The notes: generated by a model from the sequence alone, not told the origin. A stretch of DNA of 64,000 nt from Rahnella aceris (GCF_011684115.1 NZ_JAADJV010000001.1:1922001-1986000), one strand, 5' to 3'. Counted from the stretch's first letter, positions 41,970-51,430 are shown. Numbers and translations: made by a program.

Positions 41970-42665
41970 ATGACGCTCGATTTCAGCAAAGTCCTGACCG
42001 GTCAGTTCGAGCAGATGATCGTCGATGGCATGGTTGTCACCCTCAAGCTGGCGCTGGGGTCCTGGCTGCTCGCGATGTGTATTGCCCTGCTGCTGGTCGT
42101 CATCCGGCTGACGCACAAACGCGCCGCTGAATATTTCGTCCGCGCCTATGTGTCGTATCACCGCAATGTGCCGACGCTTATTCAGCTGATGATGTGGTAT
42201 TTCGCCATTCCGACGCTGCTGCCGGAATCTGTGCAGATGTGGATTAACGATTTCAACGCCGAGTTTCTGTTCTCGATGTTTGCGCTCGGATTGTGTCAGG
42301 CGGCGTATTTCTCTGAAGACATCCGCAGCGGATTACGCGCTATTCCTGAAGGGCAAACCGAAGCATCACGCGCGCTGGGCATGAGTTACACCCGATCGCT
42401 GCGTTCGGTTATTTTACCGCAGGGCATCCGCAACGCGCTGCCTTCGCTGCTCAACCACACCGTTTTACTGTTCAAAAACACCAGTCTGGCTATGGTCATT
42501 GGCGTAGCTGAACTGACTTACGTGACCCGTGATATTGAAAACCAGACGTTCCGGACTTTCGAATCGTATCTGGTGGCCTCTGCCGGTTATCTGTTCTTCT
42601 CTCTGCTGCTGATGGGTGCTGGCGCGTTGCTGGCCCGCCGGTTCCAGCGGGCCTACGCGAGGTAA
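41970..42665 (+). CDS. Polar amino acid ABC transporter permease 1
   Basis: This 231-residue HisMQ-type permease has about five membrane helices. The coupling loop EASRALGMSYTRSLRSVILPQGIRNALPSLLNHT sits near residues 130–165. It should form a heterodimer with the next gene product and import a polar amino acid. It resembles the glutamate/aspartate type (GltJ-like), but no substrate can be read from sequence. AGGAGGGTG lies ahead of the ATG. Confidence 0.85.
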   Translation: MTLDFSKVLTGQFEQMIVDGMVVTLKLALGSWLLAMCIALLLVVIRLTHKRAAEYFVRAYVSYHRNVPTLIQLMMWYFAIPTLLPESVQMWINDFNAEFLFSMFALGLCQAAYFSEDIRSGLRAIPEGQTEASRALGMSYTRSLRSVILPQGIRNALPSLLNHTVLLFKNTSLAMVIGVAELTYVTRDIENQTFRTFESYLVASAGYLFFSLLLMGAGALLARRFQRAYAR

Positions 42666-42669
42666 TCAC

Positions 42670-43419
42670 ATGCTCGAGATGTTCACGATTTTGCACGACA
42701 ACGGGATGCTGTTCCTGATGGGGCAATATCCGCAGGGACCGCTCGGCGGGATACTTTGTACGTTACTGATTTCCCTGCTGGCCGTTTTGTTTGCACTGCC
42801 GGTGGGTATTCTGCTCGGGCTGGCGCGTTTATCGCCTTTCCGCTGGCTGAGCTGGCCCGCTGCCTGCTGGGTCTACGGCTTACGCGGCATTCCGCTGTTG
42901 ATGGTGGTGTTCTGGACGTATTTCTGCGTTCCGCTGTTAATCGGTCACAACATCAGCGGCTTCAGCACCATGCTGTGTACGCTGGTGATTTATGAAAGTG
43001 CGTATATCGCCGAGATCGTGCGCGGCGGCATTCAGGCGCTGCCGGGCGGCCAGTACGAAGCGGCGCGCGCTTTAGGGATGAGTTATTTCAAAACGCTGCG
43101 TCTGATTATTCTGCCGCAGGCGTTATACAACACGCTGCCAAGTCTGGTCAGCCAGCTGGTTTCTATCATTAAAGACAGCACGCTGGGTTACGTCATTAAC
43201 GTGCCGGAGCTGACCTTTGCCGCTAATCAGGTGAATAACCAACTGCTGACCAAACCTTTTCAAGTCTTCGCGATTGTCGCGATTGGCTATTACATCATCT
43301 GTTTCAGCCTGACGTGGCTGGCCAATAAGCTTGAAGCCCGTATCACGCGCAAACGGCAGAACCGGATGCCGGAAGCGGAGAAAATGACGAAGGCTCCACT
43401 GCTGAAGACTCAATCATAA
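42670..43419 (+). CDS. Polar amino acid ABC transporter permease 2
   Basis: This 249-residue partner permease of the HisMQ family has the coupling loop EAARALGMSYFKTLRLIILPQALYNTLPSLVSQ near residues 135–168 and KDSTLGYVINVPELTF after it. The ATG at 42670 is four bases after the stop of permease 1, with GAGG overlapping that gene's end; the open frame to 42616 would overlap permease 1 by 50 bases and is unlikely. Confidence 0.85.
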   Translation: MLEMFTILHDNGMLFLMGQYPQGPLGGILCTLLISLLAVLFALPVGILLGLARLSPFRWLSWPAACWVYGLRGIPLLMVVFWTYFCVPLLIGHNISGFSTMLCTLVIYESAYIAEIVRGGIQALPGGQYEAARALGMSYFKTLRLIILPQALYNTLPSLVSQLVSIIKDSTLGYVINVPELTFAANQVNNQLLTKPFQVFAIVAIGYYIICFSLTWLANKLEARITRKRQNRMPEAEKMTKAPLLKTQS

Positions 43420-43431
43420 TAAGGAACGACG

Positions 43432-44169
43432 ATGCGACCAATGATCTTATTTAATCAGGTTAATAAATGGTATGGCGAATATCAGGCGCTGACCGACCTG
43501 AGTGCTGAAATTAGAAGCGGTGAAGTCGTGGTGGTTTGCGGACCGTCCGGCTCGGGCAAATCAACGCTGATCCGCACCGTGAACCGGCTGGAACCTATTG
43601 AAGAGGGCCAGATCCTGTTCGATGGCATGGATATTCATGGCACCAGCACCCGCCTGAATCAGTTGCGCACGCGTATCGGTTTTGTCTTTCAGAACTTTAA
43701 TCTTTTTCCGCACGTTTCGGTGCTGGACAACATCATGATGTCGCCGGTAAAGGTGCTCGGCGTGAAACGTCAGGAAGCGCGCAAGCACGCGGGTGAACTG
43801 CTGGAACGTGTCGGATTATCACACAAAGCCAATGCCTATCCGGCACAGCTCTCCGGCGGGCAGCAGCAACGTGTTGCCATCGCCCGGGCATTAGCCATGA
43901 AACCGCCGGTGATGTTGTTTGATGAACCGACGTCGGCGCTTGATCCGGAAATGGTCGGTGAAGTCCTGAATGTGATGCGCAGTCTGGCACGTGAAGGTAT
44001 GACCATGATGTGCGTCACACACGAAATGAATTTTGCCCGCGACGTAGCGGACACAATCTGGTTTATGGATCAGGGGAAAATTCTGGAAAAATCCAAACCG
44101 GAAAACTTCTTCAATCATCCGCAACACCCGCGTGCCAGGAAGTTTTTAAGTGACTTATTGCACCATTAA
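43432..44169 (+). CDS. Polar amino acid ABC transporter ATP-binding protein
   Basis: This 245-residue ATPase of the GltL/HisP/GlnQ type has Walker [10 protein letters not shown] near residue 38, the Q-loop in [17 protein letters not shown], signature [16 protein letters not shown], Walker [16 protein letters not shown] and H-loop [12 protein letters not shown]. It completes the importer with the two permeases. A periplasmic binding protein gene is absent from the cluster, so the transporter must use one encoded elsewhere or be incomplete. Confidence 0.9.
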   Translation: MRPMILFNQVNKWYGEYQALTDLSAEIRSGEVVVVCGPSGSGKSTLIRTVNRLEPIEEGQILFDGMDIHGTSTRLNQLRTRIGFVFQNFNLFPHVSVLDNIMMSPVKVLGVKRQEARKHAGELLERVGLSHKANAYPAQLSGGQQQRVAIARALAMKPPVMLFDEPTSALDPEMVGEVLNVMRSLAREGMTMMCVTHEMNFARDVADTIWFMDQGKILEKSKPENFFNHPQHPRARKFLSDLLHH

Positions 44170-44278
44170 TTATGCACGTGGCGTATTCCTTTGCAGCGCC
44201 TTGCCGCTCAGAGCTTATCCATCAAAGGGGGCTTAAGAAATAACGCCTGCATAGGTATCTCTGTCTTTGAATATATTA

Positions 44279-44632
44279 TCAGCATGTCAGTTCATGACTG
44301 TCGGCAAGCAGCTCGTGTATTTCATCTGCCGACAGCGGTCCGGAAAGGATCACACTGACCCAGTGCTCTTTATTCATATGATAAGCAGGCAAAATGCCGT
44401 CTTTCTGACGTAATGAGCCGATGTGCTCCGGCCGGACCTTAACCTCAAGTATGTCGACTTTATCTTCCGTTTTCAGCCCCAGCTTGGTACCGGATACATT
44501 CATCACGAGACCAAACCATTTATCACCATTGTGATGACGAAGCACGGCATAATCCGGCAGGTTACGCCAGAGATATTCCGGCTCCGAATTATAGTGTTCC
44601 CGCGCGTACCTGAATAACGACTCTCTTTTCAT
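44279..44632 (-). CDS. MmcQ/YjbR family DNA-binding-like protein
   Basis: This 117-residue protein of the YjbR (CyaY-like fold) family has LWRNLPDYAVLRHHNGDKWFGLVMNV near the N-terminus and the conserved PAYHMNKEHWVSVIL segment. The family is small and cytoplasmic, and its function is poorly known. GGGAG lies five bases before the ATG at 44632. Confidence 0.8.
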   Translation of the reverse strand: MKRESLFRYAREHYNSEPEYLWRNLPDYAVLRHHNGDKWFGLVMNVSGTKLGLKTEDKVDILEVKVRPEHIGSLRQKDGILPAYHMNKEHWVSVILSGPLSADEIHELLADSHELTC

Positions 44633-44869
44633 AATCACTCCCGTATCGTCGGTTTATACCGTTCTGACCAGCCCGTTCCAGCGCCTGCGCGGGTATGCAC
44701 AGAGTCGTATCCAGGGTGAAGCCTGTGCGGATGAGGAACTGCCGAACCCAGTACATACCGTATCCTCCTGAGAAGATGCCTGCAAGGTAACAAGTGCCTG
44801 ACTGGGTTACGTTTACCGGTTGTTCGGCGGCGTACTGCCTGACAGTAAACCGCCCCTTTGCCTCGCGGT

Positions 44870-45739
44870 TTAGCTCCCGGCAACAGACTCGCGAACGAAA
44901 TCTTCATAAGTGCGCAGCGGGTGTCCAATGAGAGCCTGTAGCTGTTCTGCGGTTCCTTCAGCAGCTTGCATGCCGAACGTCTGAATACCAGCCATCATCA
45001 GGCTCATGTCATAAGCCAGCCAGTTGGGACCGTACGAGGCGAGTTGCCCTTCAAACGCGGTGACGTCATCTCCCCCGTAAGTAATCTCGCGACCCAGGGC
45101 TGAACTCCAGATCTTCGCCACGGACGCACCGGTCAGCGGTTGCGGCCCAATCAACTCCAGCGTGACAGGATCCAGCGCAGACGATGCCTTGTCGCGTCGC
45201 AGCAACTCAGCCACGGCGACATCCGCGATATCGCGCGCATCAATCATTGAGACGCCCGCCGAGCCGACAGGCATCGGGTACACCGCGTAGTTCTGAATCG
45301 TCTGTTGAACCATCAGGTCGTTTTGCATGAAATAAGCCGGACGCAGAATGGTGGCGGGGATGTCATGACTTTTGATCATGCGTTCAACCGTATGCTTGCC
45401 GGTAAAGTGCGGAACGTTGGTGAATTTATCAGCATGGATCACCGACAAATAAACGATACGCTCAATGCCCGCCTCGCGGGCGAGGTTCAGGGCGATCAGG
45501 GCCTGAGTAACCTCATCGGGCGTAACCGCATTCAGCAGAAACAGCGTTCGTACCGATGACAGCGCGGCACGCATCGACGCGACGTCGGTCAGGTCTGCAA
45601 CGACTTCCGTAACCCCTGCCGGAAACTCGCGCTTACCCGCCTGGCGTACCAGGGCTTTGACCCCGGCGCCAGCGTCAGCCAGACCCTGAATGATAAGTGA
45701 ACCAATGGTGCCCGTGGCACCGGTAACGAGAATGCTCAT
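44870..45739 (-). CDS. NmrA/HSCARG-like NAD(P)-binding protein
   Basis: This 289-residue atypical short-chain dehydrogenase has the N-terminal dinucleotide motif MSILVTGATGTIGSLIIQGL. FLLNAVTPDEVTQA and IVYLSVIHADKF follow in the positions seen in NmrA-like and QorB-like proteins, and LRPAYFMQN follows later. Members sense NADPH or reduce quinones; no direct activity can be assigned. A remnant of a quinone oxidoreductase lies directly upstream and a divergent LysR gene after that, a common trio of which one part is broken here. AGGAG precedes the ATG at 45739. Confidence 0.8.
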   Translation of the reverse strand: MSILVTGATGTIGSLIIQGLADAGAGVKALVRQAGKREFPAGVTEVVADLTDVASMRAALSSVRTLFLLNAVTPDEVTQALIALNLAREAGIERIVYLSVIHADKFTNVPHFTGKHTVERMIKSHDIPATILRPAYFMQNDLMVQQTIQNYAVYPMPVGSAGVSMIDARDIADVAVAELLRRDKASSALDPVTLELIGPQPLTGASVAKIWSSALGREITYGGDDVTAFEGQLASYGPNWLAYDMSLMMAGIQTFGMQAAEGTAEQLQALIGHPLRTYEDFVRESVAGS

Positions 45740-45768
45740 ATTTAACTCCTGCAAGATAGTGATAATGG

Positions 45769-45960
45769 TTAACGTGAGAAATCCGCAACGACCTTACCGG
45801 TCCGTGAAACGGTACGATTACGTTCGATTGCGTTGGGAATATCAGCGAAGCCCACTACGCCGCCAATTCTGGACTGTAGCGTGCCGCTGGCGACGTCGTT
45901 GGCCAGCTTCCCGAGTAATACCGGATCGGGCTTATTCATAAACCAGAGACCCCAATCAGT
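45769..45960 (-). pseudogene. C-terminal stump of a quinone oxidoreductase / zinc-type alcohol dehydrogenase-like protein
   Basis: About 63 residues (from TDWGLWFMNKPDPVLLGKLA to TGKVVADFSR) match the end of MDR-superfamily quinone oxidoreductases. The whole cofactor-binding body is missing. Upstream codons (to 46032) are unrelated and probably read through promoter sequence. The gene has therefore lost its 5' part, leaving the stop side next to the NmrA-like gene. Confidence 0.6.
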
Positions 45961-46085
45961 ACGGCGCGTTGTACGTTGTTCATTGCAGTTCCTCGTAGCA
46001 AGTTCTGATAACGAGACAATATTCCGTTGCAATTAAAAAACAAAGATCCTAAAACTTAGACACCTTGTCTCATAAATGGAACACC

Positions 46086-46961
46086 ATGAACCTGAACGCG
46101 CTGTCTGATTTTATCCTCGTCGCCACAAATGAAGGGCTGGGGAAGGCAAGCCGCGCAAGCGGCATTTCCAAAGCCACGCTATCGCGACGCATCGCAGATC
46201 TTGAGGAGCAACTGGGTGTGAGGCTGATCGAGCGAAGCGCTCGCGGTTTGAAGCTCACCGAAGCCGGGGCGACGCTGATCTCCCGGACTGAAGGCCTGCT
46301 GAGTGAGGTGACCGAAGCCATGACGGCGGTCGGTGATGGTATTTCGACGCCTCGCGGGCGTTTGCGTGTCGCCGCTCCGGTCCTGTTTTCCCAGCTTGCG
46401 ATGGGGCGCATTGGTGCCGAATTCTGTGCGGCCTACCCGGAAATTGAAATTGAAATCGTGGCGGAAGATCGCATGGTAGATCTGGTCGAGGAACAATTTG
46501 ACGTCGCAATCCGCATCAACCCAAGCCCCGACAGCAATTTAGTCGGACTGTGTTTCGCCAAAGACAGGCTGGTTGTCGTGGCCGCTCCTGAAATAATCAG
46601 GCCACTACCCGGCGCAATCAGGCCAGTGCCCGGCATCGTAACGTCGAGCTTCCAGCCTGCCCACTGGAGTCTCGATGGCGGGCAACTGGTCCTGGAGCCG
46701 ATCCCAAAATTGCGCTTCTCTTCGTTACTGATGGTCCGCGATGCGGCAATCGCCGGCGGTGGGGCTGCCCTCATTCCGCAATCCATCGCATGGAACCAGC
46801 TTGCCCGCGGCGATTTAGTTCAGTGGGGCATCGTGTCGGGGGCAGAGCGGGAACTTTGGGTTTTGCATACTTCCAGGCGGCTTGCTGCGCCAAAAGTTCG
46901 CGCATTCGTCGATTTCCTGTGCGCCCGATACCCGGACATGTCTCTGGTTCTCAACGGATAG
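46086..46961 (+). CDS. LysR family transcriptional regulator
   Basis: This 291-residue regulator has an N-terminal winged helix (MNLNALSDFILVATNEGLGKASRASGISKATLSRRIADLEEQLG) and an effector-binding domain of the DsdC/AaeR-like group (GRLRVAAPVLFSQLAMGRIGAEF). It is divergent from the quinone oxidoreductase stump and NmrA-like gene, which it probably controlled. The ATG at 46086 has TGGAA upstream; an in-frame TTG at 46065 was rejected. Confidence 0.88.
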   Translation: MNLNALSDFILVATNEGLGKASRASGISKATLSRRIADLEEQLGVRLIERSARGLKLTEAGATLISRTEGLLSEVTEAMTAVGDGISTPRGRLRVAAPVLFSQLAMGRIGAEFCAAYPEIEIEIVAEDRMVDLVEEQFDVAIRINPSPDSNLVGLCFAKDRLVVVAAPEIIRPLPGAIRPVPGIVTSSFQPAHWSLDGGQLVLEPIPKLRFSSLLMVRDAAIAGGGAALIPQSIAWNQLARGDLVQWGIVSGAERELWVLHTSRRLAAPKVRAFVDFLCARYPDMSLVLNG

Positions 46962-47184
46962 CGCTCTCAATTTTTTCTTTCGCGCAACATGAGGATTTCA
47001 TAGCCAACTTCCGGAGACAGGCGACCGGTCACCGGCAAAATTCTCAGGGGGTAGCAGACGACCAGATTCAGCCGCTATCTGTGCAGTATTCAGCTCACCT
47101 TCTTTTGATAGCATTAATCCGCATTAGACATCTATACGTCTATCCCTTAGGATCATTGCACCCGGGATAACCACCTGACAGACA

Positions 47185-48498
47185 ATGAAAATTAAACATT
47201 TACCTCTTGATCAAAATATTAACGGCTGGGCGGCGCTGCGGGGTGATACTCCCCGCCATCCGGCTTTACGTGGAAAAGTCACGGCAGACTGGCTGGTGAT
47301 TGGCGCAGGCTTTGCCGGGCTGGCATTTGCCCGTCGTATTGCCGAGCTTCGGCCGCATGAGCATGTTGTGGTACTCGAGGCGCTCGACGTGGCCGATAAC
47401 GCTTCGGCCCGTAATTCGGGTTTTGTGATTGATTTACCGCATACCGTCGGCAGCACATCGGCTGAGCTGGAACACGCCAATGCGTACCGGCGTCTTTTAC
47501 AGTACGGGTTGCATCATCTGAAAGAGACCGTCGATCAGCATGATATTGCGTGTGACTGGCTGAATTCAGGCAAATACCATTGCGCCGTGAGTGCGCAGTT
47601 TGACGGTGAAATCGCGCATTATCAGCAGGAACTCACCACGCTCGGCGAAAGCTTTGAGCTGCTGGACAGAGCCGCACTCCGTCAGCGTTTGGGCACCGGT
47701 TTCTACCGCAGCGCGGTGTATACACCCAACTGTATTCTGGTGAATCCGGCGGCGCTGATCAGCGGGCTGGTGGCCACGTTGCCGGCAAACGTCACGGTTT
47801 ATGCCAACTCACCTGCGTTGCAGATTGACACTCAGGGCACTATTCATGCAGAAACGCCGCACGGCGAAGTGCGTGCCGGTAAACTGATGCTGGCGATCAA
47901 TGGTGCAGCACGCGGGTTACCGCTGTTCAAAGGCAACGTCTTCGCGATGTCGACGTTTGCAACACTGACTGAACCGCTGTCACCCGCACAACGTCAGCTG
48001 ATCGGTGATATTGCGCCGTGGGGCTCGACGCCGGTGAATGCACTGGCGGGTGCGACGTTGCGCTATACCTCTGACCATCGCTTCCTGATCCGTGAGCACG
48101 TCAACTTTACGCCAGGTCTGGTGACCCGTGCGGTAGAAACCGGCCGTCATGCCCGCCGCCATCAGGCATTATTTGCCCGTATTTATCCGCAGTTACAGGA
48201 CGTCAATATGGCGTACACCTGGTCGGGGCTGATCAGCATTACGCGCAACGGCGCGCCGGTATGGGGGAATATTGCGCCGAACGTGTATTCGTCAGCGGGA
48301 TGTAATGGTTCCGGCAGTTCCAAGCAGAGTGCGTTCGGGCGGTTGCTGGCGGAACATGCGCTGGGAGAGGACAATCCGTTGCTGGCCGATATGCAGGGCA
48401 TCGGACGCGCCAGTTATCTGCCGCCGCGCCCGTTCCTGGATGTCGGTGTGAAAGGATTTATGGCCCGTGAACGCTGGCGTTCACGCAGCGAGTTGTAG
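47185..48498 (+). CDS. FAD-dependent oxidoreductase of the DAO family
   Basis: This 437-residue flavoprotein has the FAD-binding GxGxxG-type motif VIGAGFAGLAFARRIAEL near residue 38, an EALDVADNASARNSGF adenosine/glycine stretch, and a C-terminal NVYSSAGCNGSGSS flavin contact. It belongs with amine and gamma-glutamylputrescine oxidases (PuuB-like) or amino acid oxidases. It converges on metI with a shared terminator hairpin. A link with methionine or other amine uptake is suggested only by position. The ribosome site is weak. Confidence 0.82.
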   Translation: MKIKHLPLDQNINGWAALRGDTPRHPALRGKVTADWLVIGAGFAGLAFARRIAELRPHEHVVVLEALDVADNASARNSGFVIDLPHTVGSTSAELEHANAYRRLLQYGLHHLKETVDQHDIACDWLNSGKYHCAVSAQFDGEIAHYQQELTTLGESFELLDRAALRQRLGTGFYRSAVYTPNCILVNPAALISGLVATLPANVTVYANSPALQIDTQGTIHAETPHGEVRAGKLMLAINGAARGLPLFKGNVFAMSTFATLTEPLSPAQRQLIGDIAPWGSTPVNALAGATLRYTSDHRFLIREHVNFTPGLVTRAVETGRHARRHQALFARIYPQLQDVNMAYTWSGLISITRNGAPVWGNIAPNVYSSAGCNGSGSSKQSAFGRLLAEHALGEDNPLLADMQGIGRASYLPPRPFLDVGVKGFMARERWRSRSEL

Positions 48499-48507
48499 AG
48501 ACTGAAC

Positions 48508-48537
48508 ATAGCCGGTCGCCGCACAACCGGCTTTTTA
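48508..48537. terminator. Terminator between the FAD oxidoreductase and metI
   Basis: Stem AGCCGGT (48510–48516) and ACCGGCT (48526–48532) followed by TTTTT on the plus strand. It overlaps the metI stop codon. Confidence 0.75.
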
Positions 48538-49191
48538 ATGACGTTTATCGACGCGCGCCACGATACGATCGCCCAGCCACTGAATGCCGCAAACCATCAC
48601 AATCAACACGACGATCACTTCTATCATCACCACTGTTTCAAAACGCTGATAACCGTAACGGATTGCCAGATCACCCAGTCCGCCTGCGCCGATAGCGCCC
48701 GCCATCGCCGATGCGCCAATCAACGCCACCAGCGTGACCACAAATCCGGACAAAATACCGGGCAGCGCCTCCGGGATCAGCACGTCCCAGACAATACGCA
48801 GTTTACTGGCACCCATCGCGCGAACGGCGTCAGTCAGTCCGCGATCCACGTCGCGCAGCGAGACTTCTGCCACGCGGGCGAAATACGGCGTGGCGGTAAT
48901 CGACAGCGGAACAATCGCCGCCCAGGTGCCGAGCGATGTGCCCACCAGAAAACGGGTTACCGGGATCAGCGCCACCAGCAAAATGATAAATGGCAGAGAA
49001 CGGAAACCGTTGATCACCAGTCCGAGCGAGCGGTTAACCCAGCGATTTTCGGCAATGCCGCCGGGACTGCTCATCACCAGAATCAGGCCCAGCGGCAAAC
49101 CCGCGATCAGCGAGAACAGGCCGGAAACTGCCGTCATCAGCAACGTTTCTTCGACGGCGTTAATCAGTAAATCAATCATTACCGGAGACAT
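48535..49191 (-). CDS. metI: Methionine ABC transporter permease MetI
   Basis: This 218-residue permease has about five membrane helices and the coupling loop DAVRAMGASKLRIVWDVLIPEALPGILSG near residues 125–155. It begins MSPVMIDLLINAVEETLLMTAVSG, like E. coli MetI. It overlaps metN by 20 bases. It imports D/L-methionine or a related sulfur compound with MetN and MetQ. Confidence 0.88.
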   Translation of the reverse strand: MSPVMIDLLINAVEETLLMTAVSGLFSLIAGLPLGLILVMSSPGGIAENRWVNRSLGLVINGFRSLPFIILLVALIPVTRFLVGTSLGTWAAIVPLSITATPYFARVAEVSLRDVDRGLTDAVRAMGASKLRIVWDVLIPEALPGILSGFVVTLVALIGASAMAGAIGAGGLGDLAIRYGYQRFETVVMIEVIVVLIVMVCGIQWLGDRIVARVDKRH

Positions 49192-50326
49192 AGCCTGTCA
49201 GCTCCACGGTGGCCTGGTGCTGTCGCAGCCAGTCTAAAACAACCTGCTCAGATGCCGTATCGTTTACCGGCACTGAGAAGAAGAAACGTACAACGGCATA
49301 ATGCTGAATATGATCCACGCCGCCCTGGATCAGCCGGAATTTGCCCGGTAATGCCGTCGCCATTTGAGTGAGTATTTCGCCCTGCCGCCCCTGCTCCGCA
49401 TACTGGACGCTGTAAATGGCCTCGCCCTGACGTACCGGCGACAACCGTTCAGCCAGCGCTTCCGGCAGTTGCGGCAATAATCCCTGTAACAGCGTACGGG
49501 TCAGCGCGGACTGCGGATGCGCAAACACCTGCCACACCGGCCCCTCTTCGATAATTTCACCGCCATTAATCACCGCCACGCGATGCGCGATTTTTTTAAT
49601 CACCTCCATCTCATGGGTGATCAGCAAAATGGTGATGCCGAGTTTCTGATTGAGGGATTGCAGCAGCGCCAGAATCGAACGCGTGGTTTCAGGATCGAGC
49701 GCCGATGTCGCTTCATCGCAAAGTAAAAGTGCCGGACTGGCTGCCAGCGCACGGGCAATACCGACGCGCTGTTTCTGACCGCCGGACAACGCCGCCGGAT
49801 AGTTCCTTGCCTTATCTTCCAGCCCGACCAGCGCCAGCAGCTCGGCGACACGCGCCTGACGCCGTGCCTTGTCGTATCCGGCGATTTTCAATGGCAGCGC
49901 GACATTCTGCTCAACCGTTTTGGCCGACAGCAAATTGAAATGCTGGAACACCATCCCCACGCGGCTGCGCACTGACTGCAAGGCTTTCTCGCTCAGGCCG
50001 GTGATGGCATGGCCTTCGATTTCAATCACGCCGCTGTCCGGCTGTTCCAGTCCGTTCAGGCAGCGGATCAGGGTGGATTTCCCCGCACCGCTACGGCCAA
50101 TAATGCCCAGGATTTCGCCCCGCCGGACCGTCAGCGAGACATCTTTCAGCGCCTGAATTGTGCCGAACTGACGGCTTACATGGTCAAGGCGCACGACGTC
50201 ATGCACCTCATCCTGATGCGTTTTCAGAGTGCCACCGGCAAACTGCCCGGCGTTAGCCGGGCGTGGAGGGGCTTTTTCTGAAGACGTCGCCGTGAACTGC
50301 GCACCGGTTTCAGAGATGATCGTCAT
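49172..50326 (-). CDS. metN: Methionine ABC transporter ATP-binding protein MetN
   Basis: This 384-residue ATPase has Walker A GRSGAGKST, signature LSGGQKQRVGIARALA, Walker B LLLCDEATSALDPET and H-loop THEMEVIKK. A C-terminal NIL regulatory domain (about residues 300–384) lets methionine inhibit transport. An extra, polar ~40-residue N-terminal extension precedes the usual VVRLDHVSRQF start and is uncommon. The ATG at 50326 has AAGGATG upstream and lies 11 bases after metQ. Confidence 0.9.
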   Translation of the reverse strand: MTIISETGAQFTATSSEKAPPRPANAGQFAGGTLKTHQDEVHDVVRLDHVSRQFGTIQALKDVSLTVRRGEILGIIGRSGAGKSTLIRCLNGLEQPDSGVIEIEGHAITGLSEKALQSVRSRVGMVFQHFNLLSAKTVEQNVALPLKIAGYDKARRQARVAELLALVGLEDKARNYPAALSGGQKQRVGIARALAASPALLLCDEATSALDPETTRSILALLQSLNQKLGITILLITHEMEVIKKIAHRVAVINGGEIIEEGPVWQVFAHPQSALTRTLLQGLLPQLPEALAERLSPVRQGEAIYSVQYAEQGRQGEILTQMATALPGKFRLIQGGVDHIQHYAVVRFFFSVPVNDTASEQVVLDWLRQHQATVELTGYVSGND

Positions 50327-50337
50327 GCTTTACATCC

Positions 50338-51180
50338 TTACCAGGCCGTCACGCCGGTGCCTTTATAGACCTTATCAAACACCTGTTTGACAGCCTCGTT
50401 CTGGTAAGAACTGACCAGCGTTTTCACCCACGGCGCATTCACATTTTCAGTTTTCACCGCGATGAAGTTGTTGTAAGGATTATTCTTTACCGGTTCCTGC
50501 GCGATACGATCCGCAGGCGTCAGGCCACTTTTCAGCGCCCAGTCGGTGTTCACAATCGCAGCATCCAGATCCGGCACGGAGCGGCCGATAATGCCGGAAT
50601 CCAGCTCTTTAATGGTGACGTGGCGCGGGTTCTCAATGATATCCGCCGTAGTGGCGAAAATACCGGCGCCCGGTTTGAGTTTGATCACGCCAGATTGCTG
50701 AAGCAGGATCAGCCCGCGCGCTTCGTTCGCCGGGTCATTCGGCACGCCAATCACCGCCCCTTCTTTCAGCTGGTCGGCAGATTTTACTTTTTTAGAGTAC
50801 AACCCGATTGGCCACACAGCGGTATCACCCACGCGCACGATGTTGTAGTGATTCACTTTGATCTGGTTATCGAGGAAAGGCTGATGCTGGAAGGCATTGG
50901 CATCCACTTCGCCGTTTTGCAGGGCTTCGTTTGGCTGGTTGTAATCGTTGAAAATCACCGGTTTTACCGTCAGACCTTTTGCTGCGGCCTGTCTGACCAC
51001 TTCACGCCAGACATCTTCGTCTTCCCCGCTGATAATACCGACCTTAACCGTGGTTTTATCGGCGGCCTGTGCCGCACTCAGCGGCGCCAGCACGCTGCCG
51101 GAAATGATCACTGCCGAGGTTGCGGCCAGTAAAACAGCACGGTGAATACGGGTCTTTGTTTTGTTGAATGTCTTGCGCAT
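50338..51180 (-). CDS. metQ: Methionine-binding protein MetQ-like
   Basis: This 280-residue NlpA/MetQ-family substrate-binding protein has VKVGIISGEDEDVWREV and FQHQPFLD near its start, typical of MetQ. It has an ordinary signal peptide ending in AAQAAD without a lipobox cysteine, so it is probably soluble in the periplasm rather than lipid-anchored like E. coli MetQ. The order metQ-metN-metI differs from metN-metI-metQ of E. coli, which points to a paralogous sulfur-compound transporter. GGGGATAG precedes the ATG. Confidence 0.85.
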   Translation of the reverse strand: MRKTFNKTKTRIHRAVLLAATSAVIISGSVLAPLSAAQAADKTTVKVGIISGEDEDVWREVVRQAAAKGLTVKPVIFNDYNQPNEALQNGEVDANAFQHQPFLDNQIKVNHYNIVRVGDTAVWPIGLYSKKVKSADQLKEGAVIGVPNDPANEARGLILLQQSGVIKLKPGAGIFATTADIIENPRHVTIKELDSGIIGRSVPDLDAAIVNTDWALKSGLTPADRIAQEPVKNNPYNNFIAVKTENVNAPWVKTLVSSYQNEAVKQVFDKVYKGTGVTAW

Positions 51181-51430
51181 ACGCTATCCCCAAAAGTGTG
51201 ATGAGATGCCTGCTCCGGGCTGTGTTTCCGTGCAGGAATTTGGCGAGTATACCCATCGGCTTATTTCTTTATAATATTGTTTTAATGATAGTTATTCTTG
51301 AAATGAATAACCGAAATGGGATAGTAAAGCGATAAAAATGCTAAGTGTTATTTCAATTGCCATTTCCCCAATTTGCTTCCAATAAAAAACCCGCCGGAGC
51401 GGGTTTTTAACATTTCGGGCAAACAGCGGA
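51181..51430. other. Intergenic region opgB–metQ
   Basis: 250 bases with no gene, AT-rich, holding the metQNI promoter and the opgB terminator. Confidence 0.5.
51384..51408 (-). terminator. opgB terminator
   Basis: Stem AAAAACCCGC (51385–51394) and GCGGGTTTTT (51399–51408) with a CGGA loop. On the minus strand it runs into TTTTTATT. Confidence 0.88.

Noticed and set aside
44635..44928. 97-codon minus-strand frame between yjbR and the NmrA-like gene
   Set aside because: It overlaps the end of the NmrA-like gene in another frame, is Arg-rich and has no recognisable motif.
48538..49170. 210-codon open frame antisense to metI
   Set aside because: It is a shadow of metI; its composition (His/Gln/Arg-rich) is typical of reversed membrane-protein codons.
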